Source: CAYRGG01 sp964423745 (GTDB lineage: Bacteria > Pseudomonadota > Gammaproteobacteria > Competibacterales > Competibacteraceae). Taken from it: a stretch of 64,000 nucleotides of DNA. Location of the stretch: assembly GCA_964423745.1 (NCBI GenBank), contig CAYRGG010000001.1:1-64000 (forward strand), given 5' to 3'. How positions within the stretch are numbered: position 1 is the first letter of the stretch; every line of letters begins with the position of its first letter. Below are positions 52,179 to 61,154 of the stretch, in pieces. The notes under the pieces were generated by a model, which saw only the letters and a program-made list of their open reading frames with translations, searched no databases and had not been told where the DNA came from. A program made the translations under genes and the position numbers.

Positions 52179-53012
52179 GTGAACCCCATTAACGTCAGTT
52201 GTGAGCTAGGCTATCGGGTAAACGCTTCTAGCAGCTTTCTTTTTAATATTGCCGCCGCTGCCACTGAGCATCAGCGTATTACGCAAGAGACGCTCCAGAT
52301 TGAACCCGATTTGAACTATGAAATCTGTCATTTGGGCGCTGAGCAAAACCGCGCTTTTCGACTTCATGTTCAAGGAGGCGAACTCAAAGTAACCTACCAG
52401 GCCACAGTGGAACTGAACCCGGAGTTGGATGATCCGCCCGAGATACCTGAGACAGAATACCCGCGCTTGCCGGGACAAGTGCTACCTTATCTTAACCCCA
52501 GCCGCTACTGTGAATCGGATCGTTTGGCGCGTTTTGCTTGGCAAGAGTTTGGCCATCTTTTGCCAGGTTACTCCCGGGTCACCGCCATCTGCAACTGGAC
52601 GTATGAGCATCTAGACTATATATCGGGTAGTAGCGATGCATCCACCAGCGCTTGTGATGTGCTTATCCAGCGTGCTGGGGTATGCCGCGACTACGCCCAT
52701 TTGGCCATCGCCCTATGTCGGGCCTTAGGTATTCCAGCCCGTTATGTGGCGGGTTATGCAGTGGACTTGGAACCAGCGGATTTTCACGGTTTTTTGGAGG
52801 CGTACCTAGGTAACCGTTGGTATTTATTCGATGCTACACGTATGGCGGCGGTGGGAGGGTTAGTGCGTATTGGCACAGGCCGCGACGCGGCGGATGCCTC
52901 TTTTGCAACCATTATCGGCGCTGCCATCCTAGAACAAATGACGGTGTCTGCCCAAGAAGCAGGACAAATTCCTGGAACAGCCAGCGACGAGGTCGCTGTT
53001 TCCACTTCTTGA
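52179..53012 (+). CDS. Transglutaminase-like cysteine peptidase domain protein
   Basis: A 277-residue protein. The N-terminal beta part (SCELGYRVNASSSFLFNI) and the transglutaminase core (about 110-235) follow the pattern of bacterial transglutaminase-like proteins. The triad is visible: Cys169 in RAGVCRDYAH, His203 in DFHGFLEAY and Asp218 in YLFDATR. Members act as peptidases or cross-linkers; no substrate is indicated. The start is a GTG at 52179 with AGGTAA in front. No signal peptide is seen. Confidence 0.87.
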   Translation: MNPINVSCELGYRVNASSSFLFNIAAAATEHQRITQETLQIEPDLNYEICHLGAEQNRAFRLHVQGGELKVTYQATVELNPELDDPPEIPETEYPRLPGQVLPYLNPSRYCESDRLARFAWQEFGHLLPGYSRVTAICNWTYEHLDYISGSSDASTSACDVLIQRAGVCRDYAHLAIALCRALGIPARYVAGYAVDLEPADFHGFLEAYLGNRWYLFDATRMAAVGGLVRIGTGRDAADASFATIIGAAILEQMTVSAQEAGQIPGTASDEVAVSTS

Positions 53013-53041
53013 GGTTAAGTCTTAACCCTAAAATAGAAGTC

Positions 53042-53075
53042 GTAGTGTGGTGGGCAACTTGTTGTCCACGCGGAT
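53042..53075. repeat. Dispersed palindromic repeat, copy 4
   Basis: GTGGGCAACTTGTTGTCCAC (53051-53070) plus CGCGGAT continues as AAAAATCAATATAG. It resembles the right-end sequence of the Rpn element read on the opposite strand, so it may be a second, diverged element end directly outside the left end of the Rpn element. Confidence 0.65.
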
Positions 53076-53102
53076 AAAAATCAATATAGCTAGGGGCGAG
53101 CC

Positions 53103-54491
53103 GTAGGGTGGGCAACAAGTTGCCCACGCGGATGATGATGGATACGGTTACGGGGATGGGGATTGGGATAGAGATTGGGAGGCGGACCTAGGTAGCTCAT
53201 GCCGGGGGACGCTGTGAATATATCCCTATACGCTTGATGACGGCCATCCAGGCCGCCAACACCCCCTTCACGAGCCACCTAGTCCCGCCTCCTTCCCTCG
53301 ACGATTAATCTACCTTGACCTACACTCGAAGTTATGCCTAACCCCACCACCCCCAATCCCCATGACCGCTTTTTTAAAGCCAGTTGGTCACGTCCTGAAG
53401 TCGCTCGGGGTTTTCTTGCGCACTATCTGCCTGCGGAGGTGTGTGCGGTGCTTAATCTCGATACCTTGAGCTTGAGTAAAGACGCCTTTGTTGACGAGGC
53501 GCTTAGAGATCACTACTCCGATTTGCTGTATCAGGTTCAACGCCACAACGGCCAAGGGGCTTATGTCTATGTACTGATGGAGCATAAAAGTTACCCCGAC
53601 CGCTGGACGGTGTTTCAACTGCTGCGCTATATGGTGCGGATCTGGGAACGGGAACGCGAGAAGAAGCCTGCCCTGTTGCCAGCCATTGTACCGTTGGTGG
53701 TGTATCATGGGGAAAAGGGCTGGGAGGCCACCTGGAACCTACGAGCCCTGGTGGATGCGGAGGATGCCTTGAGCGCCTTTATACCGGACTTTCGGTATCT
53801 GGTGTGTGATCTCAGCCAGGATGATCTCTCTAAGCTCCAGGGACACGCCACGCTGCAGGTGGCCACGAGGTTACTGAAGTCTATCTTTGACCGGGAGTTT
53901 GCCGAGCGCCTGCCTGAGATCGCTGCGTTCTTCCGAGAGGTACTCAAGCAGAGCGAGGGTTTAGGTTATCTACAAACCGCTCTAAAATACATCGCCCAAA
54001 GCACCGATAAAATCGATGACACCACCTTACAGACCATCGTGCAGCGAGCACTGCCCGAGATAGGAGATACACTCATGCCTACTATTGCTGAAACCTGGGA
54101 AGAACGCGGCCGTCAGGAAGGTCGCCAGGAAGGTCGTCAGGAAGGCCGCCAGGAAGGTGAAGTGGCGCGTGCGCAGGCCGATGTACTAGCGATATTGGAA
54201 GTACGCTTCGGAACTGTGTTAGAACCGCTCGCAATACGTATCAAGGCGCTTGATGATCTAGCGAAGCTGCGCGAACTGCTCACTAGAGCCGCGACAGTCA
54301 ATTCACTGGAGACGTTTACGGAGACAGTGTTGCACTAAGGTCAGTCGCGCATACGATGCCGAAAACCTCTACCTCTATAAGGACATATTCACAGCGTCCT
54401 CCGGCAGGAGCTACCCTGGCTCGCCTCCCCATATCCATCCCTGTAACCATATTGATTTTCGTCCGCGTGGGCAACAAGTTGCCCACCCTAC
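53103..54491. mobile_element. Putative Rpn-type element with long imperfect inverted ends
   Basis: The 30 bp at 53103-53132 match the complement of 54462-54491 at 28 positions. A second inner block, 53191-53227, matches the complement of 54379-54415 at 33 of 37. Weaker similarity joins them, so inverted ends of about 125 bp bracket one gene for an Rpn-family nuclease. No clear target duplication is visible. This is a candidate transposable unit; mobility is inference. Confidence 0.6.
53334..54338 (+). CDS. Rpn family PD-(D/E)XK recombination-promoting nuclease/putative transposase
   Basis: A 334-residue member of the Rpn (YhgA-like, transposase_31) family, whose E. coli members RpnA-E promote RecA-independent recombination and cleave DNA. 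The N-terminal HDRFFKASWSRPEVARGFLAHYLP and the core SDLLYQVQRHNG ... YVYVLMEHKSYPDRWTVFQLLRYM, holding the nuclease acidic and Lys residues (EHK), are typical. The tail has four RQEG repeats followed by a helical end, as in many relatives. It is the only gene in the element bounded by inverted repeats. Confidence 0.88.
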   Translation: MPNPTTPNPHDRFFKASWSRPEVARGFLAHYLPAEVCAVLNLDTLSLSKDAFVDEALRDHYSDLLYQVQRHNGQGAYVYVLMEHKSYPDRWTVFQLLRYMVRIWEREREKKPALLPAIVPLVVYHGEKGWEATWNLRALVDAEDALSAFIPDFRYLVCDLSQDDLSKLQGHATLQVATRLLKSIFDREFAERLPEIAAFFREVLKQSEGLGYLQTALKYIAQSTDKIDDTTLQTIVQRALPEIGDTLMPTIAETWEERGRQEGRQEGRQEGRQEGEVARAQADVLAILEVRFGTVLEPLAIRIKALDDLAKLRELLTRAATVNSLETFTETVLH

Positions 54492-54636
54492 AAACCAACA
54501 TGGGTATCGGAAAAACCCAACAGACACAGCGTTTTACAGATAACTGCTGTTGCTTGAATCATAGAACTATCCTGACGTTTAAAGACTAATAAGTTATGCT
54601 TTCAGTGAAGCAAATACACTCAATAAATCGAACACA

Positions 54637-57600
54637 ATGACCCAGCAATCCAATATCGCGACTTCATCCAAACAAGATACAGTGGATGACGCTACGATCT
54701 CATCCACTGACGCAGGTTTTCCCATCGTCGGCCTTGGCGCTTCGGCGGGTGGACTGGAAGCTTTAAAAAATTTTTTTAATGCTATGCCCGCCGACAGTGG
54801 CATGGCTTTTGTAGTGGTGCAGCATCTCGATCCTACCCACGAAAGCATGATGGTGGATCCACTGAACCGCTATACCGCCATGCCCGTACAACAAAGCGAA
54901 GACGGGATGGCAGTTGAGCCTAATTGCGTATATGTGATTCCGCCGAAATGGTATCTCAGTATCGAAAGGGCTAAATTGCGCCTCACTGAACCCACTGAGC
55001 GCCGCGGCATGCGTATGGCAGTGGATGTATTTATGCGCTCGTTGGCCGAGGATCAGCAGCAAAAAGCCATTGCCGTCATTTTAAGCGGCACCGGCTCGGA
55101 TGGCAGTGCGGGGATCAAGGAAATCAAGGCCCAAGGCGGCATGGTGATGGTGCAGGATCCAGAGACGGCCACCCACGATGGGATGCCACGCTCCGCCATC
55201 AACACAGGGATTGTTGACCTTGTACTGCCGGTGGAGGAAATGCCCCAGGCCCTGCAAAACTACGCCCGGCACCCCTACCTCAACAGCCACACGAAGACAA
55301 AACCCCTTATGCAGCCTGCTGGCAACGATTTGAATACCGTGCTAGCCTTACTGCGCACTCGCCAGGGACTTGATTTTCGTTACTATAAACACACCACATT
55401 AGCGCGCCGTATGGAGCGCCGCATGGGTCTCAACCATCTGCACAAGATAGCCGATTATATAGCCCTGTTGCGGGACAACCCCACAGAACTAGAGCGGCTG
55501 AGCAAAGATTTATTGATTGGCGTCACCGGTTTCTTCCGTGATCCGAACGTATTTAACGAACTTGAAAACCGCGTTATCGGCAATTTGGTGGCAGAGGCTA
55601 GCCATAACGCTACCTTGCGGGTGTGGGTGGCAGGCTGCTCCACGGGGGAAGAAGCCTACACCCTAGCCATGTTGTTCTTCGAGGCTATGTCCGACCAGGA
55701 CAAACCTTTAGGCTTGCAAATATTTGCCTCGGATATCGATAAGGAATCTCTAGAAACAGCCCGGGCGGGCTTATACCCTGCTAGTATCGCCACCGATATT
55801 TCCCCGGAACGGTTAAAACGCTATTTTGTGCTGACCGATAACGACCTTTATGAAATCAAGAAAGAGTTGCGGGAAGCTGTGGTTTTTGCCCATCAGAATT
55901 TAGTGAATGATCCACCCTTCTCCAAACTGGATCTCATTAGCTGCCGCAATCTGATGATCTACCTACAACCCGAGGCCCAAGACAAACTTATCCGACTGTT
56001 TCACTTTGCCCTAAAACGAGACGGTTATCTATTATTGGGCAATAGCGAAAGCATTGGCCGTTTTGATGATTTGTTTACAGCGATTGCTAAACAGGCGCGT
56101 ATTTATCGACGCTTTGACAATGTGGTGCGCCAACCCATCGATTTTTCGGTACATGCTCAAGAAAACCGGGTGGATGATAGGGAGGTGGCGTCTTCCGCTC
56201 AATCCGGTCTACGTCGTGCGCCGCCTCGTTTTGATGAACTTGCCAAACGCTTGCTACTGGATGAGTTTGCACCCGCCACCGTCATCATTAACCCTCGTTA
56301 TGAGGTGTTGTATTTTCATGGTCCGGTGGTCAATTATTTGGATATTCCCAGCGGGGAACCCAATCATAACCTGATAGAAATGCTCCGGGAAGGTCTCACA
56401 ACCCGGGTGCGCAGCGCCATTCACCGCGCCTTTCGAGATAGACAACCGGTGCTACTGAACGGGGTGCGGATTAAACGTCAGGAACGTCATCAGCCGGTGA
56501 TGGTGCAGGTAAAACCCCTCAAGGGTGGTTCGGCAAAGGACAGTCGTTTACTTCTGGTTGCGTTTCGCGATTTACCCACCACTAAAGAGAGCGGCATCCA
56601 CAGGGAGGAAACCCATCAAACCGATGACGCCATCATTCACCAGTTGGAAGATGAGTTAAAAGCTTGCAAGGAAGACTTACAGTCCACCGTTGAGGAAATG
56701 GAGACCTCCAACGAGGAACTCAAAGCGTCCAATGAAGAGGTGATGTCCATCAATGAAGAATTGCAGTCCACTAATGAGGAACTGGAAACCTCCAAAGAAG
56801 AACAGCAGTCCCTCAATGAAGAACTTACCACCATCAATAATCAGTTGCAGGAAAAGGTTAGCGAGCTGGAAAACGCCAATAACGACATGGAAAACTTGCT
56901 GGCCAGTACCGAGATGGCCACGGTGTTTCTCGACAATGAGCTACGTATCAAACGCTATACACCGGCAACCACAGAACTTTTTAATTTGATCCCTTCGGAT
57001 CGGGGGCGTCCCCTCACCGACCTGGTGCAAAAGTTTACTGACCCCTACCTGATAGCGGATGCGAAACAGGTATTAAATGATCTTGTGCCTTTAGAGCGTC
57101 TTGTGCACGATGGTAGGGAACATTGGTATCGACGTCGTGTGCTGGCCTATCGCACCCGTGACAATCGCATCGAAGGCGTGGTGGTGACCTTTGTGGATGT
57201 GACCCAATTGCACGATAGTGAAGCCGCTGCCCGCCAGCGGCTGATAGAAATCGAAGGGGTCTATGAGAACGCGCCCATCGGTCTCTGCGTGCTGGACCGC
57301 GAGTTGCGTTACCTGCGCATCAATGAGCGGCTAGCGGAGATCAATGGTCTTTCAGTGGAGGATCATCTTGGTAAAGCCGTGCGGGAGGTGGTGCCAAAAC
57401 TAGCTGACCAGTTTGAACCACCGTTACGCCAGATAATCGAGACCGGCGAACCGGTCTTAAATATAGAAATCAGCGGTGAAACCCCGGCCAGACCCGGCAT
57501 CATCCGCCATTGGCTGGAACATTGGCATCCTTTGAAAGGTGAGGATGGTGAAGTGGTTGCCATCAACATCGTGGCCGAGGAAATCACCGAGCGCAAACAG

Positions 57601-59655
57601 CAAGAACAATACAAAGCTTTGGAACGGGCGGTGGCGCAGCAATTGGTGAGTGGCGTCTCTTTAAACGAAGCCATGACTCAGATCGTCGAGACCTTTGCGG
57701 AAAACTTTGAGGTGGCCATCTGCGAGATTTGGACGCCTGAAATGGGGGATACATTATCCTGTGCAGGCTTTTATGTACCCGGCGCCCATGAGAAAGCCAG
57801 AAAAGCCATTAAAGCCCTCTTAGACGAAACCACATTTGCCCCAGGCAAGAGTTTAATCGGTAGGGTTTGGCAGGAACGCCAGCCCCTATGGATTGAAGAC
57901 TTGAGCACAGAACCCCTGTTTCAACGGGTCGATGAAGCGGCCCAGTTGGGCTTAAAAACCGGTGTTGCTTTTCCCCTGCTGGCCGAAGAACAATTAGTGG
58001 GCGTGATGAGCTTTTTTAGTCGCAAGACGTTGACGGTTGATGAATCCCTCATAAACCTCATGATTAAAATGGGTCACGATCTGAGGGAATATGTATTGCG
58101 GCTGCGGGCCGAAACGGCTTTACAGGACAGCGAGCGACGTTTTCGCACCATCGTGCAAGGGGCGCCTATCCCCATCATGCTGCATACTTTGGATGGGGAA
58201 ATGTTGCTGCTCAATGACGCTTTTACCCAACTCACCGGCTATACCCTAGAAGACATTCCCCATGGCAGGGCTTGGATAGAAAAAGCCTATAGCGTTAGCT
58301 CCGCTAAGACCGCTGAAGTACATCGGGAATTTGAGCGGCAGCATGAACTAAATCCGCTACCTCTTGAAAAAGAAGTGCTCATTCGCACCAAATTCGGCAC
58401 CCAACGGCATTGGCTTTTTCAAGGCTCGCCCCTATTTACTTTAGCGGGTGGCCGACAGTTTATGGTGTCCATGGCGGTGGATATTTCCGCCCGTAAGGAA
58501 GCTGAACAAAAGTTACAGGACCTGGCCCAGCAATTGGAAGTCGCCGATCAGCGCAAAAATGAATTTTTGTCAGTACTGGGTCACGAGCTGCGCAATCCCT
58601 TGGCCGCCCTCAACAATGGCCTAAACCTACTCCAAAAGGACCCTGCCAACGCCAATTGGGCGTTAGACATGATGATGGATAATCTATCCACCATGCGCCA
58701 CTTGCTGGATGATTTATTAGACCTTAATCGCATCTCTAAAGGAAAGATCGAACTACAGCGACAGCCTGTTGAACTAACCCCTCTGCTAGAGCGAGTGCTT
58801 GCCTCCGTAGAGGCTTTTGCCACCTCAAAAAAACAACTTCTCAAGGTGGATCTACCCCAACAACCACCGCTGATCGTCGATGGCGACCCCATTCGTCTTG
58901 ACCAAATTTTTAGCAATCTGCTTACCAACGCCATTAAATATACGCCTAATGGCGGTATTATCCATATCCATGCCGAATGTCACGAAGAAACCGAACAGGC
59001 GACTATTGTCATCACCGATACTGGTCGTGGGATCCCACCGGAATGGCTTGAGCGCATCTTTGAACCCTTTACCCAAATGATCGATGGACAATATCCCAAT
59101 AACGGTCTGGGCATCGGTTTGGCTTTAGTCAAACAATTGGTCGCCCTGCACGGTGGCGCCATTAGCGCCCACAGCGAAGGAAAAGGTCAGGGTGCGCGCT
59201 TTAAAGTGAGTTTACCCCTGGCGGAACAACAGACCCTCCCCCAGGCTGATCCCCCCAAAGATAAAGAATCTCTATCCTTAGCGCCTGGGCTGCGGGTACT
59301 GGTGGTGGATGATAATGTAGCTAATCTAACCACCTTAGGTATGATTTTAGAAGCCTGGGAGTGTCAAGTAGCGACGGCAGCCGATGGCGCCAATGCATTA
59401 CAAATTGTCGAGGAATTTCAGCCCCAAACCCTAATACTGGATATCGGTCTTCCAAATATGAGTGGTTATAATTTGCTCAAACTTCTGCGTGAAAAAGACG
59501 GTTGTAATGGCGCACTCGCCATTGCCATATCTGGTTTTGGCCATGCAGAAGCTAAACATAATGCCCAATCTGCGGGTTTTGATTATCATTTAACAAAACC
59601 GGCGGACTTGGACGAACTCCACCGGTTGCTAGCGCAAGTCAAGGCAATACAATAA
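54637..59655 (+). CDS. CheB-CheR-PAS-GAF hybrid histidine kinase with receiver
   Basis: A 1672-residue single-chain signalling protein. The CheB methylesterase domain (about 28-210) has Ser36 (GASAGG), His63 (QHLDP) and Asp155 (GTGSDG). The CheR methyltransferase (about 225-490) has AGCSTGEEAYTLAM for SAM binding. A linker (about 500-665) leads to a long coiled coil of NEEL/NEEV repeats (about 666-745). At least three PAS-like domains and one GAF domain (about 1000-1150) follow, then HisKA (His1316 in GHELRNPLAAL), a HATPase and a C-terminal receiver (Asp1602 in LILDIGLP). There are no membrane helices, and no chemoreceptor or CheA gene is close. Confidence 0.92.
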   Translation: MTQQSNIATSSKQDTVDDATISSTDAGFPIVGLGASAGGLEALKNFFNAMPADSGMAFVVVQHLDPTHESMMVDPLNRYTAMPVQQSEDGMAVEPNCVYVIPPKWYLSIERAKLRLTEPTERRGMRMAVDVFMRSLAEDQQQKAIAVILSGTGSDGSAGIKEIKAQGGMVMVQDPETATHDGMPRSAINTGIVDLVLPVEEMPQALQNYARHPYLNSHTKTKPLMQPAGNDLNTVLALLRTRQGLDFRYYKHTTLARRMERRMGLNHLHKIADYIALLRDNPTELERLSKDLLIGVTGFFRDPNVFNELENRVIGNLVAEASHNATLRVWVAGCSTGEEAYTLAMLFFEAMSDQDKPLGLQIFASDIDKESLETARAGLYPASIATDISPERLKRYFVLTDNDLYEIKKELREAVVFAHQNLVNDPPFSKLDLISCRNLMIYLQPEAQDKLIRLFHFALKRDGYLLLGNSESIGRFDDLFTAIAKQARIYRRFDNVVRQPIDFSVHAQENRVDDREVASSAQSGLRRAPPRFDELAKRLLLDEFAPATVIINPRYEVLYFHGPVVNYLDIPSGEPNHNLIEMLREGLTTRVRSAIHRAFRDRQPVLLNGVRIKRQERHQPVMVQVKPLKGGSAKDSRLLLVAFRDLPTTKESGIHREETHQTDDAIIHQLEDELKACKEDLQSTVEEMETSNEELKASNEEVMSINEELQSTNEELETSKEEQQSLNEELTTINNQLQEKVSELENANNDMENLLASTEMATVFLDNELRIKRYTPATTELFNLIPSDRGRPLTDLVQKFTDPYLIADAKQVLNDLVPLERLVHDGREHWYRRRVLAYRTRDNRIEGVVVTFVDVTQLHDSEAAARQRLIEIEGVYENAPIGLCVLDRELRYLRINERLAEINGLSVEDHLGKAVREVVPKLADQFEPPLRQIIETGEPVLNIEISGETPARPGIIRHWLEHWHPLKGEDGEVVAINIVAEEITERKQQEQYKALERAVAQQLVSGVSLNEAMTQIVETFAENFEVAICEIWTPEMGDTLSCAGFYVPGAHEKARKAIKALLDETTFAPGKSLIGRVWQERQPLWIEDLSTEPLFQRVDEAAQLGLKTGVAFPLLAEEQLVGVMSFFSRKTLTVDESLINLMIKMGHDLREYVLRLRAETALQDSERRFRTIVQGAPIPIMLHTLDGEMLLLNDAFTQLTGYTLEDIPHGRAWIEKAYSVSSAKTAEVHREFERQHELNPLPLEKEVLIRTKFGTQRHWLFQGSPLFTLAGGRQFMVSMAVDISARKEAEQKLQDLAQQLEVADQRKNEFLSVLGHELRNPLAALNNGLNLLQKDPANANWALDMMMDNLSTMRHLLDDLLDLNRISKGKIELQRQPVELTPLLERVLASVEAFATSKKQLLKVDLPQQPPLIVDGDPIRLDQIFSNLLTNAIKYTPNGGIIHIHAECHEETEQATIVITDTGRGIPPEWLERIFEPFTQMIDGQYPNNGLGIGLALVKQLVALHGGAISAHSEGKGQGARFKVSLPLAEQQTLPQADPPKDKESLSLAPGLRVLVVDDNVANLTTLGMILEAWECQVATAADGANALQIVEEFQPQTLILDIGLPNMSGYNLLKLLREKDGCNGALAIAISGFGHAEAKHNAQSAGFDYHLTKPADLDELHRLLAQVKAIQ

Positions 59656-59658
59656 ACC

Positions 59659-60642
59659 CTATCCTGATTCCTCCATCTCTTCCCAATAAGGGGTGATTTG
59701 AAAACGCTCATAAAGATTTTTGAGATGATCGACGCGCACTCTAGCCGGTAAATCTTCTTTAGGTAATGACTCCATTTTCTGAAGTTCTGGCTCAGCCAGA
59801 TTAAGGGTAAAGTTTTTCTCGTCCTGGGACCAATTTAACGCCCCAAACGGCACCGGCAACCATTCTTCGCCAAAGCCGAGGAACCCGCCTTTAGCAAGTA
59901 ATACATAAGCCACCTGACCATGATCGGCATCGATGACCATTTGATCGATTTCACCAACGGTTTCACCGAGAATATTTTCTACATCCGTACCCACCACTTG
60001 ATTAGCGGTTTTTAACTCAGCAGGCAACACCATGGAAATAATATTACGATCCACCAACATATAAGGCAGATTATTAGCGCCCTCTTCTTGCCCCGCTTGC
60101 GGCTGCGCTTCTGCTTGGCTCGCCTCCTCGCTGGCATCCTCCTGTGCAGTAGCGTCTTCTGTTGCGTCAGTGGGCTTCAGGTAGTAGTCGTAAATCTGCG
60201 ATATGACCAGCGGTTTAGTCAGTTCGGCAATCCCCTCTTCCGTCACTTTAGGGGCTTGCATAAATTGTTCGCGACTCATGTTGAGGATATACCCTTCCTC
60301 ACCCGATTCATCAAACTCGAGAGCCGACCAAGGTATACCGCTGAGGTTTTCTTCTTCCATCAGTAACTGGTCATCATCTTCTGTTTCGATGATGGCATAA
60401 CGAACGGTTCCGCTTTGTAAATCGATCATTAAATATTCAATTTCACCGATTTCTTCACCTTGGGAATCCAGGACGTCTTCATCCAAAATTTCATCCGCAG
60501 AGGTGACATTGATCCGCGTAGGCACTTCGGATGGAGAATCGGTTTGAACTGCGCTACTTTGGGAGTCTTGGGCATAAAGCGGACTGACTAAGGTTACAGC
60601 CATAGCTATAGCCAGTGTAGAAAGCGGCAAGCGTTGGGTCAT
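59659..60642 (-). CDS. Exported protein with two PRC-barrel domains
   Basis: A 327-residue protein with a signal peptide (cut after LYA). The first PRC barrel (about 45-125) has ITSADEILDEDVLDSQGEEIGEIEYLMID-type sequence and YAIIETEDDD. The second (about 205-275) has NIISMVLPAELKTANQVVGTDVENILGETVGEIDQMVID and YVLLAKGGFLGFGEEWLPVPFGAL. A Glu/Gln/Ala-rich linker lies between. It is a paralogue in architecture of the nor-operon PRC protein, and ends with the similar YERFQITPYWEEMEE. AGAGGAG precedes the ATG. Envelope stress or assembly roles are possible but unproven. Confidence 0.83.
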   Translation of the reverse strand: MTQRLPLSTLAIAMAVTLVSPLYAQDSQSSAVQTDSPSEVPTRINVTSADEILDEDVLDSQGEEIGEIEYLMIDLQSGTVRYAIIETEDDDQLLMEEENLSGIPWSALEFDESGEEGYILNMSREQFMQAPKVTEEGIAELTKPLVISQIYDYYLKPTDATEDATAQEDASEEASQAEAQPQAGQEEGANNLPYMLVDRNIISMVLPAELKTANQVVGTDVENILGETVGEIDQMVIDADHGQVAYVLLAKGGFLGFGEEWLPVPFGALNWSQDEKNFTLNLAEPELQKMESLPKEDLPARVRVDHLKNLYERFQITPYWEEMEESG

Positions 60643-60678
60643 GGCAATTCTCCTCTGAAATGTTTATCCTAAATAAAT

Positions 60679-60951
60679 CTAGGACTTACGCAGCCAGTTC
60701 TAGAGGACGCCATAGATGCCTCCTAGCGATAGGCACATCCCTGCCATAAGATCTCCTTGCAACAAGTCTATTCCTGCCGTAAAGATCTCCTTAGCGATAA
60801 AGACATCCTTGGCATGAAGATCTCCTTAAGCAATAAGCATATCCCTATCGTCAAGATTTCCTAGCTGACTCCTCGGTTAACTCAACAACGGCTTGTTGAG
60901 CCGTCGACACCTCTTTCATAAGCTATTAAAGTCCTTATGCGTAAGTCCTAG
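60679..60951. mobile_element. MITE-like element with perfect 14-bp terminal inverted repeats
   Basis: CTAGGACTTACGCA (60679-60692) is the exact complement of TGCGTAAGTCCTAG (60938-60951). The outer CTAG on both sides may be a 4-bp target duplication, leaving GACTTACGCA as the true end. The 273 bp carry no gene but contain four imperfect tandem repeats and a CTCAACAA/TTGTTGAG hairpin (60881-60900). It looks like a non-autonomous insertion; a matching transposase is not in the window. Confidence 0.7.
60721..60858. repeat. Four imperfect tandem repeats of 33-36 bp
   Basis: Units at 60721-60753, 60754-60787, 60788-60822 and 60823-60858 each run TCCT(T/A)...A(T/C)A...C(A/T)T(C/T)C...AAGAT(C/T). 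Unit length grows by one base each time. They fill the middle of the MITE-like element. Confidence 0.7.
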
Positions 60952-61138
60952 AGCTCTTAAAATCAGCAATGCATCATCGTCTTTGCACAAACATCCATTC
61001 GTAACTACAGATAACGTGCCAACAATCTATAGATGATCGATTAATAAGAAAAACTTATTTAAAATATATACTTGATCGATTATTTAAAGATAATTTTTTG
61101 CTCATTCGATACAACTCTTAGAAAAAATTACAAAACGA

Positions 61139-61154
61139 TTGGTAAAACTTACAA
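61139..61154. promoter_or_regulatory. Recurring palindrome variant at the end of the EEP-family gene
   Basis: TTGGTAAAACTTACAA is one base longer than the other copies and overlaps the last codons of the EEP-family gene. It is about 500 bp before the PRC-barrel start, with the MITE-like element in between. Confidence 0.3.

Noticed and set aside
54109..54156. RQEG codon repeats in the Rpn gene as a contingency repeat
   Set aside because: Such RQEG/QEGxQEG tails are common in this protein family and here stay in frame with varied codons.
60721..60858. CRISPR-like array (four repeats)
   Set aside because: Units are contiguous without spacers, differ in sequence and length, and lie inside an inverted-repeat-bounded element; no cas genes are present.
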